DNA of 64,000 bases from Lentisphaerota bacterium. Its GTDB lineage: Bacteria > Verrucomicrobiota > Lentisphaeria > Victivallales > UBA1829. Shown here piece after piece: positions 57,363 through 64,000 of this stretch. The translations under genes and the position numbers were made by a program. Position 1 is the first letter of the stretch. Each line of letters starts with the position of its first letter. The notes below the pieces were generated by a model. That model had not been told where the DNA came from and made no database searches. It worked only from the letters and a program-made list of their open reading frames with translations. The stretch is from the NCBI GenBank assembly GCA_015061845.1, contig SUVT01000001.1:22741-86740 (forward strand), given 5' to 3'.

Positions 57363-58084
57363 GAGTAGTAAAGAGATTTCAGGGTTGCTTTTCTGCGGGG
57401 ATCACCGGGACACGGCAAACCGCGCCCTTCCAACACCCGGCTGAGGTTTTCCACTTCATGTTCAGGGATTTCATGAACACCTCCGGTCATCTGTGCAGTC
57501 AGAACAGAAATCGCCATTGCTTCTGCCATCTGGAGCAGTCCAAGTGTCCGGGCAACGCCTTGATCGGAACCGATGGTGATCCCGTGATTCTTCATGAGCC
57601 ATGCGTTGGAACGGGGCAGAACTTCTGCAAAACAGTTTGCAAGAGCCTCTGAAACCGGTTCGGCATAAGGTACAGCAAGGATCGGTCCCAGTTCAATACA
57701 CGGCTCTGGCAGGATCGGACGGGCAAGGATCTCACCGCCGGAAATGGAAAATCCGGTCAAATACGGCGGATGAGCATGGACAAGGCTCCTCAAATCGGGA
57801 CGTCTCTTATAAATAAAAGTATGCATGGGCGTTTCTCCGGTTGGTTTTCTTCCCGGAGCCGCATACAAAACCGTTCCATCCGGATCAATGAGAACGATAT
57901 CCTCAAAACGGATCTCCTCTTTTGTAACTTTTGTCGGAGTGATCAGGATCACGCCGTCGCCAGTATTCAAAGAGAGATTTCCGCCATGGGATGCAACAAA
58001 TCCAAGTTTTCCGCACTTTGCTGAACTGTCGGCAAGTTCCTGAATCTGAACTGAATATTTTTCCTGAAGTTCGTGCATGATCAA
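57359..58084 (-). CDS. Class II aldolase/adducin family protein
   Basis: GFVASHGGNLSLNTGDGVILITPT, PTGETPMHTFIYKRRPDLRSLVHAHPPYLTGFS, WLMKNHGITIGSD. Confidence 0.9.
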   Translation of the reverse strand: MIMHELQEKYSVQIQELADSSAKCGKLGFVASHGGNLSLNTGDGVILITPTKVTKEEIRFEDIVLIDPDGTVLYAAPGRKPTGETPMHTFIYKRRPDLRSLVHAHPPYLTGFSISGGEILARPILPEPCIELGPILAVPYAEPVSEALANCFAEVLPRSNAWLMKNHGITIGSDQGVARTLGLLQMAEAMAISVLTAQMTGGVHEIPEHEVENLSRVLEGRGLPCPGDPRRKATLKSLYYS

Positions 58085-59070
58085 TTTCCTTTCAACAATT
58101 TCCGCATCAATTTTGATCCTGCAACCGCATCCTTCTTTTTCAGAACTTCTGCAATTTCCTCCATATCAGCACGATCCACAAGAGTTTCGAGATAATCCAG
58201 CCACTCAGCACTTTCAGCAACCGCATCTCTTCCGTCTTCACGGTACGGGAACTGATCGATCACAAACCAGCCCTGATAACCGGTTCTGCGGAGCCAGTAG
58301 AAAAATTCAAGATATTCCAGTGTGTGAACGGTTCCGACGATCATGTCATCATCCCACAAACGGTAGTTGTCATTGATATGGATGTGGCAAAGCCGGTCAC
58401 CGAACTGTTTGAGCAAGGCGACAGATTCCGCAGGATTTTCATAACCGAGCAGCGCATGTCCATAATCAATAATGACTTTGCAGTTATCACACCCGGTCGC
58501 CTGACAGATCAGGATCGTTGTTCCGACAGTGCTGACATAAGAGTGAGTTCTGGGTTCTTTGATCTTGTATTCCAGTGCAACTGTCATTTCCGGATGCGCT
58601 TTGCAAATCGTTGTCAGAGAGTCAATAAGGAATTTATGTTCAGCCATGTAATCTGCCTGAAACAGAGCATCATACCCATCCTGCCCGAGCCAGAAAGTCA
58701 GAAGATCACAATCGACTTCTTTGCAGAGAGCGATGACCTCTTCCGCATGTTCCAATGCCTGTTTCCGGACTTCGGGATCGGAACAGGAAAGAGAACCCTG
58801 CTTCCACTTCGCCTGTGTAAAGGTATCGGCGGCAATGGAAACAACCTTTAATCCATGCTCCTTCACTTTTGATTTGACTGTTTCGCATTCCGCAAGGATT
58901 CCCGGGGATGCCACAAGATCCACTCCCCGGATCAGCGGAATCGTTGCAACACGGTCAAAGAGTTCTGCAACTGAATACTCTCTGCCGTAAGCCGGACAAT
59001 ACCGGTCAAGACAGGAACCTACATTTCCAAGAAAGACGGAATAATTGCGTTTCATTTTTTCTCTCTCCAT
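58081..59070 (-). CDS. Sugar phosphate isomerase/epimerase-like TIM barrel protein
   Basis: TVALEYKIKEPRTHSYV, KVIIDYGHALLGYENPAESVALLKQFGDRLCHIHINDNYRLWDDDMIVG. Confidence 0.82.
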   Translation of the reverse strand: MEREKMKRNYSVFLGNVGSCLDRYCPAYGREYSVAELFDRVATIPLIRGVDLVASPGILAECETVKSKVKEHGLKVVSIAADTFTQAKWKQGSLSCSDPEVRKQALEHAEEVIALCKEVDCDLLTFWLGQDGYDALFQADYMAEHKFLIDSLTTICKAHPEMTVALEYKIKEPRTHSYVSTVGTTILICQATGCDNCKVIIDYGHALLGYENPAESVALLKQFGDRLCHIHINDNYRLWDDDMIVGTVHTLEYLEFFYWLRRTGYQGWFVIDQFPYREDGRDAVAESAEWLDYLETLVDRADMEEIAEVLKKKDAVAGSKLMRKLLKGN

Positions 59071-59079
59071 TATGTTGAT

Positions 59080-61017
59080 TTATGAAATTTTATGATAGTG
59101 ATAAAGAACTGCATCAGACTTCTGATCCAAAGTGACCGCTATCTCTTTTCCGCCTGAGAACCGGAATGTTTTTCCTGTTGCAATATCTTCCGCTTCATAT
59201 TCTCCGCCATCTGTGAACTTCAGAGTAACCGGAATGCTGTCCGTTGGTGAATCGCAGCGGAAAACGGCAAAAATTCCTTCATCAGTTTCCGGATCATGGA
59301 ACTGCCAACCATCGGGTTCCGACAATGTGGCTGGCACAAAAAGACGGTGATAATCTTTCAGCAGTAAGTGACGGATCTCTTTATATTTCCGGACAAGTTT
59401 CTTCATTTCCTCTTTTGCAGATTCAGAGAAGTTTCTTGAGCGTTCGGAAAAACCGAGAGACCCGGCAAATCTTGAATAAAGATGATCCAGCGGAACTGTT
59501 TCAAAAGGAACCCACGGACGGAACAGAGAATTGCTGTATCCGGGGACAAACACATTGAGATTCCGCTGATAACTTCTGGCTGTATGAATCCAGACATTAT
59601 CGCTCATCCAGGCGGAATCGGCTCTGCGGAACAAGCCCGGATCCATCCGGTTCCCGCCACCTGCACAAGTTTCAATATGAACCTGCGGACATGCTTTCCG
59701 GAACTCATCCAGAAAGGCATAAAGCCCGCAGATATAAAGATAATGAACTTTTCCGACATCTTCCGGAGTTTCGTTGGACTCCCAAAAACCGGAAAGAGCT
59801 TCATTGCAATCCCAGCGGATCCATTCGATTCCATACTGCTTTACAGTTTTCACCATAAAATCCAGCCACGCTTTTCTTGCCGCCGGATCATGAAAGCGGT
59901 ACAATTTTGTCTGGTGGGGTTGACAGGTGATCTGATTGACTCTGCCCGGTGCATCCATATAATATTGCGGATATTTTTGCACCCAGGAAGAATCCTTCAT
60001 GGCAAATTCCGGTTCAAACCAGAGTCCGAATTTCATGCCGCGGGAACGGACATAATCGGCAAAATGTTCCAATCCGGAAGGAAAGATCTCCGGATCCGGA
60101 ATATCCCAATTCCCGATCCCTGCACGGAACCCTTTCAGATACCAGCCACCGTCAACGACAAAATATTCGCAGCCGAGTTCTGCGTAAAAATCAGCTTCCC
60201 GCTTCAGGTCATTTTCATCAAATTTTTCAGCAAAGGCATAATAATGATTGTAAAATACAGGCAGAATATGATCACGGCGGACATGTTTTTCAAAATACCG
60301 GCGCATGGCATTTCCGCCGTCATCAAGATTCCCGTCGAAGAAGCAGAGAACAGCTCGCGGAAGTTCGATCTCTTCACCCGGCTGCAAACGGAAATTTGTT
60401 ACCGCCGGATGCGCCCAGACTCCTAACACAGACTCCCTGGATCTTGACGCTTCAAGGATCCATTTTCCGCTCCATTCCAGAAACAGATAAAAACCGCAAG
60501 TCTGCTCGGCATCAGTCATCATCAGACAGGGGATTTCCTGTTCCGTGGAATGGCCGTAACATTTTCCGCCGTGCATACTGACTGTACCAATGACATCACT
60601 GATCCGGTACGCAACCGGGGGAACATTGCTGGCAACGTTGCCTCCGCCCATTATGGTACGGGATCTGAGTTTGGTCAAATCTTCAAAGAGTTTGTTTTCC
60701 GGATCTTTAAAACTCAGGTATGCCGCAAAAGGGCCCTTGAGATGAGAAGAAACCTCTGTTCCGGTGTTCCGTACTTTCCCGGAAAACTCAACCGTGCAGG
60801 AATCTTCCCAAGCCAGACAGGAAAAATCGACCTCAACACCGGCATCGCAGACAAGGTGAAAGATTGTTTCGACTGCGCCGGGATGAGAGACTTTCTTTGT
60901 TTCAGTGCATTGGTAATCCTTCCCCGGAATCAAAAAAGGGATCTGCGTCACAAGTGACTTCAAAAATTTATTATCGCTCTTTTTCAGCAGTTCTTTCAGC
61001 ATTATTTCATGATCCAT
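59080..61017 (-). CDS. GH36 alpha-galactosidase-like
   Basis: Probable start MDHEIMLKELLKK at 61017 (ORF to 61128); FVVDGGWYLKG, GMKFGLWFEPEF, WIRWDCNEALSGF, HIETCAGGGNRMDPGLFRRADSAWMSDN. Confidence 0.85.
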   Translation of the reverse strand: MDHEIMLKELLKKSDNKFLKSLVTQIPFLIPGKDYQCTETKKVSHPGAVETIFHLVCDAGVEVDFSCLAWEDSCTVEFSGKVRNTGTEVSSHLKGPFAAYLSFKDPENKLFEDLTKLRSRTIMGGGNVASNVPPVAYRISDVIGTVSMHGGKCYGHSTEQEIPCLMMTDAEQTCGFYLFLEWSGKWILEASRSRESVLGVWAHPAVTNFRLQPGEEIELPRAVLCFFDGNLDDGGNAMRRYFEKHVRRDHILPVFYNHYYAFAEKFDENDLKREADFYAELGCEYFVVDGGWYLKGFRAGIGNWDIPDPEIFPSGLEHFADYVRSRGMKFGLWFEPEFAMKDSSWVQKYPQYYMDAPGRVNQITCQPHQTKLYRFHDPAARKAWLDFMVKTVKQYGIEWIRWDCNEALSGFWESNETPEDVGKVHYLYICGLYAFLDEFRKACPQVHIETCAGGGNRMDPGLFRRADSAWMSDNVWIHTARSYQRNLNVFVPGYSNSLFRPWVPFETVPLDHLYSRFAGSLGFSERSRNFSESAKEEMKKLVRKYKEIRHLLLKDYHRLFVPATLSEPDGWQFHDPETDEGIFAVFRCDSPTDSIPVTLKFTDGGEYEAEDIATGKTFRFSGGKEIAVTLDQKSDAVLYHYHKIS

Positions 61018-61246
61018 GATATTACCTCTTTCTTTGCTCTGATATTTTCTGAATATCCGTTTTCCCCTTCCGGAAAAATCAAAATACCCGGTCCCTGTTA
61101 TTATACAATATTTTCTGCATATTGTCAATCTTTTACAGCATGTAATATTTAATGAAAAATATGGAAGAAACGATGATTTTTATAAAATTGACCGTTCCTT
61201 GCCTTTTCTTCTCTGCCAAAGTATCTGATTTTCTTGTTTCAAAAAA

Positions 61247-61317
61247 CTGTTTTTCAAACAAAAACGATTTTTTTTCATATCAAAACCAGTTAAAAGCAAT
61301 CTATTTTTGAAAAACAG
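61247..61317. promoter_or_regulatory. 12-bp perfect inverted repeat in the divergent GH36/AraC intergenic region
   Basis: CTGTTTTTCAAA (61247-61258) and TTTGAAAAACAG (61306-61317). Confidence 0.5.
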
Positions 61318-61433
61318 AAAAAAAAGAAGAAAAAAATTTGAAATCGTTAAAAACTGTGTTATATTGCTTTTATAACCCTCAAGAACAGCAATTTTTCCTG
61401 CATAAATGAGTTTTCTGAAACATAGAGGAAACG

Positions 61434-62291
61434 ATGACGAAGTCTAAGGTCTCCTACTTTGATGTACACCATGAATGGAATGATAAATCACAGGAAATTC
61501 TGATTTATGGTTTTGAGCTGGAAGAAACCGTTTCACCTATGATCGTCCGGCACGGTGACAAAGCAGCATATCCCTGGCCCTGGCTTTTCGTTTACTTCCA
61601 TGATGAAGCCTTTTTGAATCCCGGAACAGACAACGCGGAAGATTGCACCGGAAAACTGATGATCTGGCGTCCGGGAGACATCCATTGCTACGGCAACGAA
61701 CTGAAACAATGGAAACACTCCTGGCTGATCGTCAATTTCCACGAAATGGAACAGCTTCTGGATAACTGGAAGATTCCCACCGGGCAACTGCTGCAAATCG
61801 ATGCATCCAGAATATTTGCAAAATATTTGCCAATGTTTCAGGATGAGCTGGCGATTCAAAAAGATGACAGTTTTTATTTGAGCAGTCTTATGCGATTGTT
61901 CCTTTATGAGATCCACAGACTCTATAAGAATAAAACTGCCCCGATCCCCGCCAGAGTTCAAAAAATGGCTCAATTTCTGGAAACGCAGATCCGGAATGAA
62001 GTTTCCATGGATCACATTGCAAAAAATTTCGGGCTCTCGGTCCCCCACTTTACGGCACTGTTCCGGCAGTATTATCAGACCCCGCCGATGAGTTATCTGC
62101 ATCATTTGAGAATGGTTCATGCCTCCAGACTTCTGACGTTTTATGCTTACAGCTGCAAAGAAGTTGCAGAGTTATGCGGGTTCAGTGATCCGCTGTATTT
62201 TTCCAAACGGTTCCGTCAATTCTGGGGTGTCTCGCCCCGGGAATTCCGGAAAAAGCAGGATAGTTTTCCGAAAGAACGGAATGAGACTTGA
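61434..62291 (+). CDS. AraC-family transcriptional regulator
   Basis: C-terminal MDHIAKNFGLSVPHFTALFRQYYQTPPMSYLHHLRMVHASRLL ... EVAELCGFSDPLYFSKRFRQFWGVSPREFR. Confidence 0.92.
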   Translation: MTKSKVSYFDVHHEWNDKSQEILIYGFELEETVSPMIVRHGDKAAYPWPWLFVYFHDEAFLNPGTDNAEDCTGKLMIWRPGDIHCYGNELKQWKHSWLIVNFHEMEQLLDNWKIPTGQLLQIDASRIFAKYLPMFQDELAIQKDDSFYLSSLMRLFLYEIHRLYKNKTAPIPARVQKMAQFLETQIRNEVSMDHIAKNFGLSVPHFTALFRQYYQTPPMSYLHHLRMVHASRLLTFYAYSCKEVAELCGFSDPLYFSKRFRQFWGVSPREFRKKQDSFPKERNET

Positions 62292-62302
62292 CCGGATTCG
62301 GG

Positions 62303-63250
62303 TTAAAATGAGTTCGGGATTTTATTCACAGAGACTGAATGGGAAGAACGTTTCTGTTCCCGGTAATCAGCTGGGGTCAATCCGTAATGTTTTCTGAAAA
62401 CGGCACAGAAATAAGCCGGATCCGGAATGTTGACCTGCTGAGCGATTTCATTGATCCGGTAGTGGGATTCTATCAATTGACGGGCAGCTTCCTGAAGACG
62501 CAGCTGCAATAGCTGTTTTGCCGGAGTCTCCTTGAAAAACTTGCTCCATTTCCGGAAAAAAGATGTTCTGGACATTCCATGCTGCAGGGCTAGTTTATCC
62601 ATATTGATATCTTCCGTATAATGGATCCGCAAGTAAGAATCGATTTGTAAAATCTGCTCCATTTCCGGATCAGGATTCAGAGTTTGACTGTGTTTCTGAA
62701 TAAGGAATTCACTGAGCAGCTGAAAACAGATCAGGTCGATCCTGTCTGTAACGCCGAAATTACGGCTTTTTTCCAGATATTCATGGAGCTGCCCCAACAG
62801 CCGGTTCACATCCGGAGTCAGCTCAATGTTCCAAGCCAAGGCATCATCAAACAATCCCAGCGGCTTCAGCAGCGGATAAAGTTCTTTGGAATATGTGAAA
62901 AAGAAAACATCCCTGCCGTCCAGATATTCATACTCGTAGCTTGAATTCGGCATTTTGATCAGAACATGGGGATAATTCACTTCATACTTTTTATTTTCCA
63001 AAGTCATCCGTGCTGTACTTCCTGTTTCACCATAGGAAAGAGTACGGATACAGAATTCTATTTTATCCGGAAATGTAAATTTCATATTACTCAACCGGGG
63101 ATTGTCAAATACATATCCGACAGATTGTACCCGGTAAGGAAAATTTGTTCTCCGCGGGTTCCTGGCAATAAGCAAATGTTTACTTTTTATCATAAAAACA
63201 GCTCCCGGTATGTTTTTCGTATAATATACATCACTTTGGGACAATTTCAA
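62303..63250 (-). CDS. AraC-family transcriptional regulator
   Basis: MDKLALQHGMSRTSFFRKWSKFFKETPAKQLLQLRLQEAARQL ... EIAQQVNIPDPAYFCAVFRKHYGLTPADYR. Confidence 0.92.
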   Translation of the reverse strand: MKLSQSDVYYTKNIPGAVFMIKSKHLLIARNPRRTNFPYRVQSVGYVFDNPRLSNMKFTFPDKIEFCIRTLSYGETGSTARMTLENKKYEVNYPHVLIKMPNSSYEYEYLDGRDVFFFTYSKELYPLLKPLGLFDDALAWNIELTPDVNRLLGQLHEYLEKSRNFGVTDRIDLICFQLLSEFLIQKHSQTLNPDPEMEQILQIDSYLRIHYTEDINMDKLALQHGMSRTSFFRKWSKFFKETPAKQLLQLRLQEAARQLIESHYRINEIAQQVNIPDPAYFCAVFRKHYGLTPADYREQKRSSHSVSVNKIPNSF

Positions 63251-63271
63251 TATAAAACGGGATAATTATTA

Positions 63272-63300
63272 TTGACACAGATAAATTCTTGTGATATTTT
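63272..63300 (+). promoter_or_regulatory. Candidate sigma70-type promoter
   Basis: TTGACA (63272-63277), 17-nt spacer, TATTTT (63295-63300), 50 bp upstream of the 63351 CDS. Confidence 0.45.
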
Positions 63301-63350
63301 AGCCGGTAGAGAAAGAATATTTTTATATGAAAACATGGAAAGGGAACGGC

Positions 63351-64000
63351 ATGAAACATTTATTTTTCTGTATCTTACTGATAACAGCTGTATTTTGTCA
63401 GGCGGAAATGATATTGGTTGAGTCAGGGAAAAGCAATTCTGTTATTGTTTCAGGAACGAAGCCCACAAAGAGCGCACAGCTGGGAGCATTGGAACTGCAG
63501 CATCATATCATGCGTATGACAGGTGTTAAAATCCCGATTTCCGCAAGGGCAGAAAAAGATAAAATCAATATTTATGTCGGTGGTGATAACTCCGGACTGA
63601 AAGATGAAACCGCAAGGATAAAATTCGGTCCGAAGTCGATCCGGCTGACAGGAAATGATTCCCCTGAGTTCGGGAAAGTCGATTATGACGATTATAAGAC
63701 ATTCCCATCGTACCGTTATCAATTCAACGGTTCTCTCTGGGCGGTATATGAATTTCTGGAAAAATATTGCGGGATCCGCTTCTACGGAATCGGGGATGAT
63801 TTTGTCACATACCGACCGCAGAAGACGCTGCGGGTTGCGGAAAAGGATTGGCAGCACACCCCGAAAATGGATCTGTTCCGTGATATTTTTCTGCATACTG
63901 ACAGTCATTCAAAACGCGATGTTGCCCTCTGGCGGCTGCGGTGGCGGCTTGCTGAGTTTACTCCGCCAGCCAACCACAACATGTACAGCATGTATTTCCG
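63351..64000 (+). CDS. Secreted DUF4838/alpha-glucuronidase N-terminal-like protein (truncated by window edge)
   Basis: Not in the ORF track. MKHLFFCILLITAVFCQAEMILVESGKSNSVIVSGTKPTKSAQLGALELQHHIMRMTGVKIPI ... NGSLWAVYEFLEKYCGIRFYG. Confidence 0.75.
   Translation, partial: MKHLFFCILLITAVFCQAEMILVESGKSNSVIVSGTKPTKSAQLGALELQHHIMRMTGVKIPISARAEKDKINIYVGGDNSGLKDETARIKFGPKSIRLTGNDSPEFGKVDYDDYKTFPSYRYQFNGSLWAVYEFLEKYCGIRFYGIGDDFVTYRPQKTLRVAEKDWQHTPKMDLFRDIFLHTDSHSKRDVALWRLRWRLAEFTPPANHNMYSMYF

Overview
The window looks like a chromosomal segment from a PVC-type (Lentisphaerota/Victivallales-like) bacterium. That assignment is an inference from the abundant [24 protein letters not shown] prepilin-like genes placed beside glycoside-hydrolase genes. 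Two blocks are visible. (1) 1-20.3 kb, minus strand: a surface-polysaccharide operon headed by a NusG/RfaH/UpxY-like antiterminator. It continues through a cytidylyltransferase-GHMP kinase fusion, ManC, a nucleotide-sugar dehydrogenase and epimerase, a Wzm/Wzt exporter, a radical SAM protein, several glycosyltransferases, two different polysaccharide-pyruvyl-transferase fusions, an acyltransferase and a LicD start cut by the window edge. (2) 20.4-64 kb: consecutive glycan-degradation cassettes. Most pair a regulator (GntR-HTH/LacI-like or AraC) with a prepilin-like gene, small secreted sugar-binding proteins and very large secreted glycosidase-like proteins. No importer is visible in this block. 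Items most worth a second look: an in-frame 168-bp, hairpin-rich segment between two copies of a pseudopilin FTLIELLV motif (21.88-22.06 kb); a FAD-oxidoreductase/glycosidase-like fusion next to a GH4 gene, with a 9-A slippery stop/start overlap; an IS256-family remnant beside a relict duplicate of the GH4 3' end; and an inverted paralogous prepilin/CBM9/GH42-like cassette pair. No tRNA, rRNA or CRISPR array was recognised by eye. Family assignments come from reading the translations, not from database searches.
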